Positions 8,639 to 20,170 are shown, numbered from the stretch's first letter. The stretch is DNA of 64,000 nucleotides from an uncultured Pseudomonas sp. (GCF_913774235.1 NZ_CAJYDW010000016.1:310001-374000); one strand, 5' to 3'. The notes: a model not told the origin generated them from the letters alone. Numbers and translations are program-made.

Positions 8639-8663
8639 GGCACCTCCCCGGGCGGGAGGTGCC
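8639..8663 (+). terminator. Perfect 10-bp hairpin between the two small secreted genes
   Basis: GGCACCTCCC (8639-8648) pairs with GGGAGGTGCC (8654-8663) around a five-base loop. No T-run follows, so this may be an attenuator or mRNA-stability hairpin rather than a full terminator. It lies 11 bases after the first small gene and 36 bases before the second. Confidence 0.5.
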
Positions 8664-8698
8664 TAAACCGGAGTGAATCCTTCTCGAGGAGTGCTCCC

Positions 8699-8947
8699 AT
8701 GCGCAAGTCCCTGGTGTTGCCCACCCTGATTCTCGGCCTTGGCCTTTCCGCTGCCTCTCTGGCCCAGACCAGCCCGACCAATCCGCCCGCCACCCCGGCA
8801 CGGCCGGATTCCACCAGTACCCACAGTACGGAAAAGGCGCCCAGCACCGGTGTCGGCGCCGCCGACAATGGCACCAGCGCCGGCTCGGGCAGCGATACCG
8901 GCACCGACCATGTGAAGAAGCCGAAGACCAAGCATCAGCAGCCTTAG
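8699..8947 (+). CDS. Small secreted Pro/Thr/Ser-rich protein, function unknown
   Basis: This is an 82-aa product with a signal peptide (RKSLVLPTLILGLGLSAASLAQT) and a low-complexity mature region rich in Pro, Thr, Ser and Gly, ending in a Lys-rich tail (VKKPKTKHQQP). The ATG at 8699 has GAGGAG seven bases upstream. It resembles the preceding small gene in design (AQT cleavage site, Pro/Thr-rich middle, basic tail), suggesting an old tandem duplication or a shared role. No family is recognised. Confidence 0.6.
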   Translation: MRKSLVLPTLILGLGLSAASLAQTSPTNPPATPARPDSTSTHSTEKAPSTGVGAADNGTSAGSGSDTGTDHVKKPKTKHQQP

Positions 8948-9055
8948 TCGGGGGCCCACATTCCCGCCGGGAATGATCCGATGAGTAAAGATCGCTTGAG
9001 CAGCCTGCGCGGGCGTGTCGAAATCGGCTTCTAGCTTGAGCCAGGAGCCGCTCCC

Positions 9056-10387
9056 ATGACCGCCCCGTCGCTGCTTTCCCCGGACGTCATCCGTACCCGT
9101 TTTTCCCAGGCCATGTCCGCGATGTATCGCCAGGAAGTGCCGCAGTACGGCACCCTGCTGGAACTGGTCGCCGAGGTGAACGCCGGACAGCCGGGTTTCG
9201 CCCAGGACTCCGCGGAGCGCCTGGATCTGGAGCGTCATGGCGCCATCCGCGTCGGTACGGCCAAGGAGCTGGCCATCTTGCGGCGGCTGTTCGCAGTGAT
9301 GGGCATGCAGCCGGTCGGCTACTACGACCTGAGCGTGGCGGGCGTGCCGGTCCACTCTACGGCCTTCCGCCCGGTGGACCGGGCCGCCCTGCAGCGTAAT
9401 CCCTTCCGCGTCTTCACTTCGCTGCTGCGCCTGGAATTGATCGAAGACGCCGAATTGCGCCAGCTGGCCGAGCAGGTGCTGGCTAAGCGCCGTATCTTCA
9501 CACCCGGTGCGCTGGAATTGATCGAGCGCGCCGAAGTCCAGGGCGGCCTGACCGACGCCGAGGCCGATGCCTTCGTTCAGGAAGCCCTCGAGACCTTCCG
9601 CTGGCACCGCGAGGCCAATGTCGATGCGGGCCTCTACCAGCGCCTGCACGATGCCCATCGGCTGATCGCCGACGTGGTCTGCTTCAAGGGGCCGCACATC
9701 AACCACCTGACCCCGCGTACCCTCGACATCGACGCCGTCCAGGCCAGGATGCCCGCCCGCGGCATCGCCCCCAAGGAAACCATCGAAGGCCCGCCGCGTC
9801 GCCAGTGCCCCATCCTGCTGCGCCAGACCAGCTTCAAGGCCCTGGAAGAGCCCATCCTGTTCCAAGGTGAAGTTCAGGGTTCCCATACCGCGCGCTTCGG
9901 CGAGATCGAACAGCGCGGCGTGGCCCTTACCCCGGCCGGCCGGCAGCGCTACGACGAACTGCTGCAGGAGGTTCGCCAGCGCAGCAAGGTCGCCGGTAGC
10001 GACTACGCCAGCGTGCTGACGCAGGTGTTCGAGGCTCTGCCGGACGACTGGGACGAACTGCGCCGCCAGGGCCTGGCCTGGTTCCGCTACCGCGTCGGCA
10101 CGGGCAGTCGCCCAAATGTGGATACCACCGATCCCGAAGCCCTGATCGCCGCCGGCCAACTGATCGCCGATCCCATCACTTACGAAGACTTCCTGCCGGT
10201 CAGCGCCGCCGGCATCTTCCAGTCCAACCTGGGTGCTGGCAGCCAGCGCGAATACGAGAGCGGCGGCAATCGCGTGGCCTTCGAAGCCGCCCTGGGCGCG
10301 CCGGTGCTCGACGAGATGGCGCTGTACCAAGGCCAGCAGCGTGAATCCCTGGACGCCGCCCTGGCTGCCCTCGGTTGCTCTGCCTAG
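9056..10387 (+). CDS. hglS: 2-oxoadipate dioxygenase/decarboxylase (HglS, DUF1338/YdcJ family)
   Basis: HglS is an iron-dependent enzyme converting 2-oxoadipate to D-2-hydroxyglutarate in D-lysine/L-pipecolate catabolism. The 443-aa protein has the family signatures: His61 and Arg65 in an ERHGAIRVGT context, a GPHINHLTPR motif carrying a second metal-ligand His, and a FQGEVQGSHTARFGEIEQRG segment with the candidate third ligand Glu. Family length is about 440-465. The ATG at 9056 has CAGGAG eight bases upstream. A Lrp/AsnC regulator follows 60 bases downstream on the same strand, which fits amino-acid-responsive control. Known of the family: activity shown in P. putida; inferred here by motif. 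Confidence 0.85.
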   Translation: MTAPSLLSPDVIRTRFSQAMSAMYRQEVPQYGTLLELVAEVNAGQPGFAQDSAERLDLERHGAIRVGTAKELAILRRLFAVMGMQPVGYYDLSVAGVPVHSTAFRPVDRAALQRNPFRVFTSLLRLELIEDAELRQLAEQVLAKRRIFTPGALELIERAEVQGGLTDAEADAFVQEALETFRWHREANVDAGLYQRLHDAHRLIADVVCFKGPHINHLTPRTLDIDAVQARMPARGIAPKETIEGPPRRQCPILLRQTSFKALEEPILFQGEVQGSHTARFGEIEQRGVALTPAGRQRYDELLQEVRQRSKVAGSDYASVLTQVFEALPDDWDELRRQGLAWFRYRVGTGSRPNVDTTDPEALIAAGQLIADPITYEDFLPVSAAGIFQSNLGAGSQREYESGGNRVAFEAALGAPVLDEMALYQGQQRESLDAALAALGCSA

Positions 10388-10447
10388 AATGAGGCTCCCG
10401 CATCGGCGGCCCGTGCCGCCTATGCCTGCCCCTGGCCGGGAGCCAAG

Positions 10448-10906
10448 ATGTTCACCAAGCTAGATCCAACCGACTGGCAGCTCATCCACCTGCTGCAACA
10501 GAACGCCCGCGCCTCCAACGCCACCCTGGCCCGCCAACTGGGCCTCGCCCGTACTACCGTGGTCACCCGCCTGGCGCGGCTGGAGCGCGAGGGCATCATC
10601 CAGGGCTATGGCCTGCGCCTGGGCTCCGCACTGGAACAGGCCGCCGTCCGCGCCTACTGCGCCATCAGCGTCCTGCCGCGCAGCACCGCCAGCGTCATCC
10701 GCGCCCTGGAAAAGATGATCGAGGTGGAGGAAGTCTCCTCCGTCAGTGGCCAGTTCGACTACCTGGCCTTCCTGCGCTGCACCACCCACGAAAAGCTCGA
10801 CGACCTGCTGGACCGCATCGGTAATCTCGAGGGAGTGAAGCAGACGCAGACGTCGATCATCCTCAATCGGAAGATTGATCGGCGCGGTGGGGCAAGTGGT
10901 CCCTGA
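10448..10906 (+). CDS. Lrp/AsnC-family transcriptional regulator
   Basis: This is a 152-aa regulator with an N-terminal winged helix-turn-helix (LDPTDWQLIHLLQQNARASNATLARQLGLARTTVVTRLARLEREGIIQGY) and a C-terminal RAM ligand-binding domain (AYCAISVLPRSTASVIRALEKM, EVSSVSGQFDYLAFLRC). It lies 60 bases downstream of hglS, in the same direction, so it is likely the local amino-acid-sensing regulator of lysine or pipecolate degradation. Ligand and targets are inferred from position only. Confidence 0.85.
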   Translation: MFTKLDPTDWQLIHLLQQNARASNATLARQLGLARTTVVTRLARLEREGIIQGYGLRLGSALEQAAVRAYCAISVLPRSTASVIRALEKMIEVEEVSSVSGQFDYLAFLRCTTHEKLDDLLDRIGNLEGVKQTQTSIILNRKIDRRGGASGP

Positions 10907-10909
10907 GCG

Positions 10910-12610
10910 TCAGGCCTGTCGTGACCGGTACTCGGCGCTGCTTTTGATTGCGGTCAAAACGTCGTCCAGCGTCATGGCGCCGGAAGCCACCTTGGACGTC
11001 CAGTTCTGCAAGCCACCTCCGTCCACTTCACGTCCGAGATAGGTCCGGTAGTACTGTTTGATCATACTCTGAGCACGAGCGACCGCTTCGGCACTGCCCG
11101 CGATCGCCGCCTTCACCGTCGCGGTAATGGCATTGCCACTGGAAACCTGTTGCGTCCAATAGCTGAGTCCGGCCGAATCCGCGTTCCGCCCCAGGAAGGA
11201 CACATACAGTTGATTGATCGAAGCCTGCAAGTTGCCCTGATATTCCGTACTGCCGATGAGTGCTGCCGCTATGGCGTTAGTCGTTATGGCACCGCTGCTC
11301 AACTGGGCTGACCAGTAGCTAAGACCTACGCTATCGGCACTTCGTCCCAGATAGCTCTGATAGAGCCTGTCGACCGCGCTACGATTCTGATACTCCGCAC
11401 TGCTCATGACGGCATTGATGACAGTGGCGAGCGTCATGCTGCCGTTGGCCAACTGAGTGGACCAGTAGTTCAGTTCAGCCTGGCCCCCTTCCCGACCGAG
11501 ATAATCGCGGTACACCCCAGCAACGGCGCTGGTGTAACTCGAGCTGCTCGGCATAGCCGTCATCTCTTCAGCAGAGAAAGGGCCGATGCGCGAACAACTG
11601 GTGTTATCGAGATAAGCCTTCAATGTAGGCCACTGTGGTCGTTCAACACCGTTGATGGGCTCTACCGAGAGGTTGTAATTAGCCCAACCTGGCCCCGCTG
11701 CCCAGTAGGTAGAGGGTATGCAGTTTTGTTTGAGATAGGCCAGCATCCGGCCCATGATAACGTTCCAGCGGGGGTCGCTATCGGGTACCCCGAATTCGCC
11801 TATGAAGCCTTTTTTTCCATTCTTCTTCAGCCATTCGATGAAGGGCTTGACCCGCTCGACACCATAGTCATCGCCGTACGCGCTGGCGCTGGTGTCCGCA
11901 TAGGTGCCCCCGCCGCCGCCGTCGAAGTAAACATGCGCTTGAAAGATCAGGGCATTCGCCGGATCTGTTAATTTGAGCAGTGAGTCGTTCCAGAGAGGCC
12001 AGCGTGTCGCTTCGGCCCAGCCGTTGCCTTCGATCATAATTGGCTTGACGGAGTCCACCGTGCGGATTCCATTGATGGCGTACTGCGCAGCTATTGGCCA
12101 TTGCTCCACAGCGTCGTGGGGCTCGTTCATGACGTCGTAAGCGTAGAGTGATTTTTGCGAACTCCAACGCTGGGCTATGCGTGTCATCACGTCTTTATAT
12201 TGATTGTAGGAAACGCCGCCCGTACCTATTACTGTGCCTCGATAACGCATGTAATTATGGAGGTCTAGAATGACCTTGACACCATACTTTTCGGCATATC
12301 CGAAAGTTCGATCGATCAAGGCTGAATAAGTGGGGTCGAGAGCCGCGCCCAGGGTAGGCTGCACGCGTTCCCAAAGAATAGGGAATCTGATAAGTCTTAC
12401 GCCGCGCTCGCTCCATTGTTTAAAATAGGCTTCGGTCGGGAATATATAATTCGTACCATTGACGCCCGGAAGTACTTGGCCGGCAAAGCCAGCTCCTGAC
12501 AAATTGAGACCAACAAGATCAACGGTCTCGGCGTGCGACTTCCCTGCGGCTAACATCAATAGCACTGTTATTACAGAGGAGCTGAGAAGATTTTTTGAGA
12601 AACGACTCAT
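10910..12610 (-). CDS. Secreted GH5 endoglucanase-like hydrolase with four DUF4214 repeats
   Basis: From the ATG at 12610 the protein is 566 aa: signal peptide (to about residue 27, KSHA), a glycoside hydrolase family 5 TIM barrel (about 30-345), then four tandem DUF4214 repeats (about 363-566). The proton donor is Glu163 in YDVMNEP and the nucleophile Glu272 in GFIGEFGVP; His226-Val-Tyr228 fits the active site. Each repeat is 50-52 residues with a Y-x-x-x-L-G-R-x-x-D-x-x-G-L-x-Y-W core. An in-frame ATG at 12646 would add 12 residues before the signal peptide and is less likely. It is the distal minus-strand gene of the polysaccharide locus, 257 bases after rmd. It probably trims or remodels the exopolysaccharide or a beta-glucan; the substrate is inferred. 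Confidence 0.88.
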   Translation of the reverse strand: MSRFSKNLLSSSVITVLLMLAAGKSHAETVDLVGLNLSGAGFAGQVLPGVNGTNYIFPTEAYFKQWSERGVRLIRFPILWERVQPTLGAALDPTYSALIDRTFGYAEKYGVKVILDLHNYMRYRGTVIGTGGVSYNQYKDVMTRIAQRWSSQKSLYAYDVMNEPHDAVEQWPIAAQYAINGIRTVDSVKPIMIEGNGWAEATRWPLWNDSLLKLTDPANALIFQAHVYFDGGGGGTYADTSASAYGDDYGVERVKPFIEWLKKNGKKGFIGEFGVPDSDPRWNVIMGRMLAYLKQNCIPSTYWAAGPGWANYNLSVEPINGVERPQWPTLKAYLDNTSCSRIGPFSAEEMTAMPSSSSYTSAVAGVYRDYLGREGGQAELNYWSTQLANGSMTLATVINAVMSSAEYQNRSAVDRLYQSYLGRSADSVGLSYWSAQLSSGAITTNAIAAALIGSTEYQGNLQASINQLYVSFLGRNADSAGLSYWTQQVSSGNAITATVKAAIAGSAEAVARAQSMIKQYYRTYLGREVDGGGLQNWTSKVASGAMTLDDVLTAIKSSAEYRSRQA

Positions 12611-12867
12611 CGCTGGCGACCCACAAAAGAATGCCTGGGCTAGCATAAAACTAGCTACTCAGGGGCTGACTGAATAACCCTATATCTGCAGGGTGCCAGG
12701 AATTCTTTAGCGGCAGCCGATGAACGGCATTAGTGGTGGGTCCGTTCTAACACCATATGAGCGCGACGACGATTGGACGTATTATCAGATTTCCGAGAGC
12801 TGGCTGGATATTTGAAGAAGTACGTTGCGAAAGCCGCAAGTTTACCAAGCAGCTTCCTGCGTTGCTC

Positions 12868-13773
12868 TTATACGGGATGCGATTCTGGCTCAAACAGCAT
12901 CCATTTCAATGTGTCTTCCAGAGGATATATCTGCCATTCACCTATCAGCTCTTTCAGCTTTGTCGGATCGCCACGAAGCTGCTTGACTTCATTGGATCTG
13001 ACGAACGCAGGATTGACCCTCACGTTGATCTCACGTCCGGAGATGAGCTCCATCATCCCTATGATCTCTTTCAATGAGTAGGATGTACCCGAGCAAATAT
13101 TCACGATATTCCCAGGGCGCTCGATCTCTATGAGGCGCCTGTAGGCCGCTACAACAGAGCGCACGTCCGAAAAATCTCGCCATACCTCTAGGTTGCCAAG
13201 CTCAATTTCCTTAGCGCCTCGACGGAAGTGATCGACAATCTTAGGGAGGAGAAACGAACTGCTGTGGCCAACACCCGTATAATTAAAGGGGCGAGCAATC
13301 TGAATTGGAAGCCTGTCCATCCAGAGCCGGGCCATGTGTTCCATGGCGAGCTTGCTTACTGCATAGTCATTTGCAGGCGCAGGAGGTGTCTCTTCGGTTA
13401 TCACGCCCGCCGTGGAGTTTCCATACACGTTAGCGCTGCTAGCCAGTAAGACGGAGCGTGGCGGCTTTTTGGCCTTTCCCAATGCCTGAAGAAGATTGTA
13501 AGTGCCCATCAGGTTGATGGCGTAGAAATCCTTAGCATTGCCATGAGCCACATAGGCTATCGCAGCCAGATGGATGACGACATCCGGCTCGATAGCGTTG
13601 ATTACAACTTCCAAAGCCTCCGGGTTTGCCAAGTCAGCCACATGATAATTGGGTATCGGTAAAGGTTTGCTACCTATGCCGTAAACCGCGTAACCAGCGC
13701 TTTCCAACTCAAGGGCCAGATATCGACCCGTGAAGCCGGACATTCCCGTTATTAGGGCTTTGGAAGTCTTCAT
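12868..13773 (-). CDS. rmd: GDP-6-deoxy-D-lyxo-4-hexulose reductase (GDP-D-rhamnose synthesis)
   Basis: This is a short-chain (extended) dehydrogenase that reduces GDP-4-keto-6-deoxymannose to GDP-D-rhamnose. The 301-aa protein has the Rossmann motif ITGMSGFTGRYL, a catalytic Tyr-x3-Lys in DYAVSKLAMEH, and a Ser in LLASSANVYG. It follows gmd with one base between, which is the pairing seen in the P. aeruginosa common-antigen locus. An alternative is a GDP-fucose or talose type reductase; the neighbouring WbpZ-like transferase supports D-rhamnose. Confidence 0.85.
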   Translation of the reverse strand: MKTSKALITGMSGFTGRYLALELESAGYAVYGIGSKPLPIPNYHVADLANPEALEVVINAIEPDVVIHLAAIAYVAHGNAKDFYAINLMGTYNLLQALGKAKKPPRSVLLASSANVYGNSTAGVITEETPPAPANDYAVSKLAMEHMARLWMDRLPIQIARPFNYTGVGHSSSFLLPKIVDHFRRGAKEIELGNLEVWRDFSDVRSVVAAYRRLIEIERPGNIVNICSGTSYSLKEIIGMMELISGREINVRVNPAFVRSNEVKQLRGDPTKLKELIGEWQIYPLEDTLKWMLFEPESHPV

Positions 13774-13774
13774 T

Positions 13775-15930
<2,156 letters not shown>

Positions 15931-15944
15931 ACAGTACGCATCCG

Positions 15945-17042
15945 TTAAGAAAAACGATCGCCAATAGCGTTCAAAAGCTGATCGGCAGTCTCTTTCCACG
16001 TACGTCGCTTGTACGTTGATATGATTTTTTGACTTTCAGTCTTTAGCACTTCAGGGTTTTTCGCTAAAAACATGATCTGATCGGCCCATTCGGTCAGCAA
16101 CAACGGATGGGCATATCGCACCAAGTCTGGAGCGATTTCAGTCATGCTCGATTTTGGTGAAGTAATACAGACCTTTCCATAATTCAGGCTCTCCGCAATG
16201 GGTAGGCCCCAGCCTTCATAATGTGAAGGGTAAACAGTAAAAAGTGCCTTTTCGTAGAGTAGCTGCAGATCTTCGTCAGGCAGCCCTTGAAGTACCTCAA
16301 CGCGATCGCGCAGCACGTTATCGTTAGCAACCTGAAAGTCTACATCATGCCCTAGCCAGCCAGGCTTCCCTACCAGGTAGAGTTTGGGTGGAATGAAATT
16401 CAGGTCCTGGATCATGTAGCGATAAGCATTTAAAAGCAGGACGTGGTTCTTCCTGTATTCAAGGGTGCCTACCGAAAGGATAAACGGTTCTTGAGCTTTT
16501 TTTGCTATTTCAATGCTGGGCGGTGTCGTGGAAGTCGATATTTCGTCCCCAAGGCGGATAGCGTAGATAGGTGGCGCCGCAATGCCGCTGTCATTGCAAT
16601 ATTTTATTATGTCGTTTTTCGTGTTGATCGAGATGGAAAAAGCGATATCACAATTTTCTAGACTTTCATTCAGCCATTTTTCGTAAATAGGCGGAAAACC
16701 AGGACCGAACGAATGGGGTAACAAAACAGGAATAAGGTCATAGAACAATATTCCAAGTTTTATATCTTCATCCCGTAGTTTCAGGAGCCGGGCATGATGA
16801 TCAGGGTAGTCCCAGTTTGAGCCGGCAGATACAACCATATCGCCGGCGCGAATTTGTAGAGCGCGCCCAAGCTCCTTCGTTTCTAATGAAAACTCACGAC
16901 ACTGTCCTTCGTCGTCAAAAACAGCGAGAGCAGCAGAGGGTTCTTGTCGTATCAGTTCCTTTCCTAACTGTTCAATGACGCGATTTATCCCAGTAGGGTG
17001 TCCGGACCAGAACGATGCAGTAGTGCAATCAAACACAATCAT
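15945..17042 (-). CDS. Family 4 glycosyltransferase
   Basis: This is a 365-aa GT4 enzyme starting with FDCTTASFWSGHPTGINRVIEQL, followed by ILFYDLIPVLLPH, then FILSVGTLEYRKNHVLLLNAY, LYLVGKPGW and YEGWGLPIAESL, the acceptor and donor motifs of the family. It is a close paralogue of the next gene (14803-15930) and shares its N-terminal plan with the DUF4214-bearing transferase at 18215. It overlaps the upstream transferase by 14 bases. The donor is probably a GDP-sugar given gmd/rmd, but that is inferred. The coding region is visibly AT-rich. Confidence 0.85.
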   Translation of the reverse strand: MIVFDCTTASFWSGHPTGINRVIEQLGKELIRQEPSAALAVFDDEGQCREFSLETKELGRALQIRAGDMVVSAGSNWDYPDHHARLLKLRDEDIKLGILFYDLIPVLLPHSFGPGFPPIYEKWLNESLENCDIAFSISINTKNDIIKYCNDSGIAAPPIYAIRLGDEISTSTTPPSIEIAKKAQEPFILSVGTLEYRKNHVLLLNAYRYMIQDLNFIPPKLYLVGKPGWLGHDVDFQVANDNVLRDRVEVLQGLPDEDLQLLYEKALFTVYPSHYEGWGLPIAESLNYGKVCITSPKSSMTEIAPDLVRYAHPLLLTEWADQIMFLAKNPEVLKTESQKIISTYKRRTWKETADQLLNAIGDRFS

Positions 17043-18243
17043 TAGATTTATCCTTACCAGTTCTAGGCAGAGAGATGGCCTTTTGTAAGAAGTCTGGTAG
17101 TGTAGCCAGTATGAATTCCCACTGTAGCTCGTCTACAGCCGCACTGCGCGTATAGAGTGATTCTGGTGTTAAGCTTAATAGTTTCGCTACGACCTCATTT
17201 GGCGTTTCGCCTAGGAAGACTCCGTTCTCACGGGTGCAGTTCTCAAACCCACGAAACGAAAAATTTGAGCCTAGAATGCATTTCCGAGACAGTAGTGCCT
17301 GAGCCGTCTTGAGATTGCTACCGCCACCTTCCCAGATGGGTAAAAGAACACCACTGGAATTCAATATTCCAGCATTTATGTCATCTTGGCTGACCATTCC
17401 CAAGATCCGAAGATAGGGATAATCCGCCTCTTTGAATCCTGGGATACTACGAAGTCCGTCGCCAGCTCCACCAAGCACCCAAATCAGAAAGTTTGGCTTT
17501 TCTGGGGTGGCAGAGATGGCATCAAGCAGATGCTTGATGCCATTTATGTTTGGCGGATGCCAACTGCCGATGAAAATCCAATTCAGCTCCCTCTTCGAGA
17601 ACAGATCCTTCCATTTTTCATAGCTATCGTTCGTACAGGGGCGGGAATGTCCGTTCGAATAGATAGCCAGCGGTGTGGTCGGAGCATGAAGCTTTATATA
17701 GGCCGCATCGCGCTCTGAAACGGCAAGCGCGACATCACAGCTTTTGATGACGTCGAGTTCTATATCGCGAACGATCTCGAGATAGCGTTTGGCGTCATCG
17801 GCGGAATAGTTGTCCTCATATATTTTTTGTTTCATCGGTGCTTCTATGTTGTGCGAGCTATATACGATCTTTATCTCGTCAGCCACAACGCCGTCACCTC
17901 GAAAGCGTTTGACCAGAGGCCACAAAAATGGCTGCTCCATCGATAGAACATCAGGCCTAAACGACCTGACAAGCTCGCAAACACGAAAGTAGATGTCCGG
18001 ATTGGCCTCAAGATAGATGGAAATACCCCAATCACAGAGCATTCCATCAATGCCAAATTCGGCAAATCTGTCCTGATTCAGCTCAACAGCGAGACCTTCA
18101 GCTAGGTCACGACTAGACCACTCGAACGACAGCGTTTCGACTGTGAATCTTTCACGTAATGATTTCCTTATATGATGACCGCGAAGCTTGCCACCATGGT
18201 TCGGAAATTCAACATCATAGGTCGTTAATTGCAGTATTCTCAT
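17029..18243 (-). CDS. Family 4 glycosyltransferase
   Basis: This 404-aa protein begins MRILQLTTYDVEFPNHGGKLRGHHI, the classical glycine-rich GT4 N-terminus, and has SSHNIEAPM, a donor-site region (LNWIFIGSWHPPNINGIKHLLDAI, LWVLGGAGDGL) and LLPIWEGGGSNLKTAQALLS in place of the usual E-x7-E. An ATG at 18255 adds four residues; the ATG at 18243 gives the canonical start. It overlaps the upstream gene by 29 bases (12 more with the longer start). Specificity is unknown. Confidence 0.82.
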   Translation of the reverse strand: MRILQLTTYDVEFPNHGGKLRGHHIRKSLRERFTVETLSFEWSSRDLAEGLAVELNQDRFAEFGIDGMLCDWGISIYLEANPDIYFRVCELVRSFRPDVLSMEQPFLWPLVKRFRGDGVVADEIKIVYSSHNIEAPMKQKIYEDNYSADDAKRYLEIVRDIELDVIKSCDVALAVSERDAAYIKLHAPTTPLAIYSNGHSRPCTNDSYEKWKDLFSKRELNWIFIGSWHPPNINGIKHLLDAISATPEKPNFLIWVLGGAGDGLRSIPGFKEADYPYLRILGMVSQDDINAGILNSSGVLLPIWEGGGSNLKTAQALLSRKCILGSNFSFRGFENCTRENGVFLGETPNEVVAKLLSLTPESLYTRSAAVDELQWEFILATLPDFLQKAISLPRTGKDKSNDCV

Positions 18244-20170
18244 GGCTCCCCCCATGTGATTTTGCTTGTTGCACTGCCTCGTGAAGAAGGACTTGACGAA
18301 ATTCAGCTAGTGATATCTCTCTACCAAGCCAGTAGTCTATTTCGCTACGACTACAATCGTTTCTACCAAAGAACATCAGGTAGCCAGATCGGATACTCTC
18401 TTCATTGAGGGGAAGAGACAGATTGTTTTTTTCCTGCTTCAGAATTTCGCGAAACTCTCCCAGGGTGATATTTTTATCTAGCCAATAGCTGATTTCATCG
18501 GGGCTGCAGTCATTTCTGCCCAGTAGCATCAGGTAGCCAGAACGAACATTCTCTTCGTGCAGGGGGACCGTTAAGCGAGTGCTTTCCTGTTGCAAAACTT
18601 GGCGAAACTCTCCTAACGTGATTTTCCTATCGAGCCAGTATCTGATTTCATCGGGGCTGCAGTCGTTTCTACCCCACATCATAAAATAACCGGAGCGGAT
18701 TTGCTCTTCGCTTAAAGGAGAGTCTATATTGTTTTTTTCCTGTCGCAGTCTTTCTATCAGCTCCTTTCCGTTTTTACACGTTTTTTTCCAGTATGATATC
18801 TCTTCAGGGGGAAAGTCATTCCTTCCAGAATTTGCGATTAATATCAAACGGACGAAATCTGTTGTCAGAGGTTTTTCGATGTTATGCATCTCAAATTTAA
18901 GAGCGTCACGCATTTTGAAAACATCGTTAAAACGTAACCACGATTCTATTTCCGTGAAACTGCAAACTCTACCATGATAGAGCCAGTAAGCCCAGCGGAC
19001 GGCGTTTGGAGAGTTCCGGTATAGCTCGATTGCGCTGCTTGAGCCGTAGAATAGACCAAGGCGAGTTAGCTCATTGCAGATGGCCTCTACCGTATCACTC
19101 CAGCTTCCCAAGAATACTTGCTGATTCGAGGTGGCCAGTGTGTCAGCGCTCTTGACTAGCCTGGCGAGTTCGCCTTTGGTGTTTATATCGAAATAGTAAG
19201 GGAAGGCGCCTGCATACTCTCCGAAGACGGGAAGACGGTTGGCAAAAACACGCCCATTGAGCTTTAGACCTTCTGCAACAGACATCCCATATCCTTCGAC
19301 ATGCGAAGCACAGATAACCGCTTTGGCGCTTTTGTATGCCTGAAGCAATTCATCATCGTCGGCGTCGCTCAACCAGAGGACCGGCCTTTGTTGTGTACGA
19401 AGGTTTTCAATCTTTTCGATTATTTTCTCGGAAGTGCTGCTGGTCTTTCCAATAAATAGGAGGCAGTCGGTCCCACCAGAATCCCAATAGGTAGAAAACT
19501 CTTCAAGTAACTCTGAATAACCCCTGCGAGACTCTAAAGTGCCTACTGCTAAAAAGAAGTCTTGCTGAGGTAATCTTTTCTTTTGGATGGCGGAGGCGAG
19601 GCCGCTACCTTGGTGGGACAGGGCAGGGGCTAAAGGAACGATAGCAATCCGCTTGCCTTCTAAATTTATTTGACGGGACTTGCAATAATCGACTAAGGAG
19701 TCATGAGTGCTTCTCGAGATACAAAGCAACAGCTCGGAGTGATCGATGATGGTATTTAGAGCGGCTTCGAACAAAGCCGTTTCTTCAGGCTTGCAATGTT
19801 CAGGATGAGTGATAGGAATAAGGTCATAAATAAGCGTGGCGATTGATGCTCCGCGATCCTTTATGAATGGATACCAGGAGTGCATGTCCATCGTCCAGAA
19901 TGCGTCAACACAGAGGTAGATGTCGCGATACCTGATATCAATAGCCTGGCTTTTATCACTCATGCCTTCCGATAGAGTTTCTGCTATGTCTGCCGGATAA
20001 AAGTCATCAAACTGATAGCAGATCGGAATGCAGTCTATTAGTAGCTTTTCGGAGAACTGCTCTTTTAGACTAACTATGTTTCGAACAACTTTTTGTATGC
20101 CTGTATTGAGCTTGCCACGAATGGTCGATGTGCAGTCTATGTAAAGAATGGGGTCGCGTTCTGCAGTCAT
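18215..20170 (-). CDS. Family 4 glycosyltransferase fused to C-terminal DUF4214-like tandem repeats
   Basis: This is a 651-aa protein. Residues 1-385 form a GT4 transferase (YIDCTSTIRGKLNTGIQKVV, TLIYDLIPITHPEH, FFLAVGTLESRRGYSELL, HVEGYGMSVAEGL). Residues about 439-630 hold four tandem units of about 51 residues with the core SGYLM-x2-GRNDCSPDEI-x-YW-L-x4-TLGEFR, and a weaker unit precedes them at about 387-438. The core (G-R-x-D-x5-I-x-Y-W) matches the DUF4214 repeats of the secreted hydrolase and protease in this window. Units two and three share an identical 23-base stretch exactly 153 bases apart (18489-18511 and 18642-18664), indicating recent duplication. There is no signal peptide, so the repeats are cytosolic here; a scaffold or length-control role is speculative. 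Confidence 0.85.
   Translation of the reverse strand: MTAERDPILYIDCTSTIRGKLNTGIQKVVRNIVSLKEQFSEKLLIDCIPICYQFDDFYPADIAETLSEGMSDKSQAIDIRYRDIYLCVDAFWTMDMHSWYPFIKDRGASIATLIYDLIPITHPEHCKPEETALFEAALNTIIDHSELLLCISRSTHDSLVDYCKSRQINLEGKRIAIVPLAPALSHQGSGLASAIQKKRLPQQDFFLAVGTLESRRGYSELLEEFSTYWDSGGTDCLLFIGKTSSTSEKIIEKIENLRTQQRPVLWLSDADDDELLQAYKSAKAVICASHVEGYGMSVAEGLKLNGRVFANRLPVFGEYAGAFPYYFDINTKGELARLVKSADTLATSNQQVFLGSWSDTVEAICNELTRLGLFYGSSSAIELYRNSPNAVRWAYWLYHGRVCSFTEIESWLRFNDVFKMRDALKFEMHNIEKPLTTDFVRLILIANSGRNDFPPEEISYWKKTCKNGKELIERLRQEKNNIDSPLSEEQIRSGYFMMWGRNDCSPDEIRYWLDRKITLGEFRQVLQQESTRLTVPLHEENVRSGYLMLLGRNDCSPDEISYWLDKNITLGEFREILKQEKNNLSLPLNEESIRSGYLMFFGRNDCSRSEIDYWLGREISLAEFRQVLLHEAVQQAKSHGGSHENTAINDL

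Noticed and set aside
8663..10330. 555-codon minus-strand frame
   Set aside because: It lies antisense to hglS and the small secreted gene; long antisense frames are common in GC-rich DNA and this one has no domain or start signal.
18218..18856. Possible CRISPR-like array because of regular DNA repetition
   Set aside because: The 153-base period encodes in-frame protein repeats of 51 residues; there are no short palindromic repeats with unique spacers and no cas genes.
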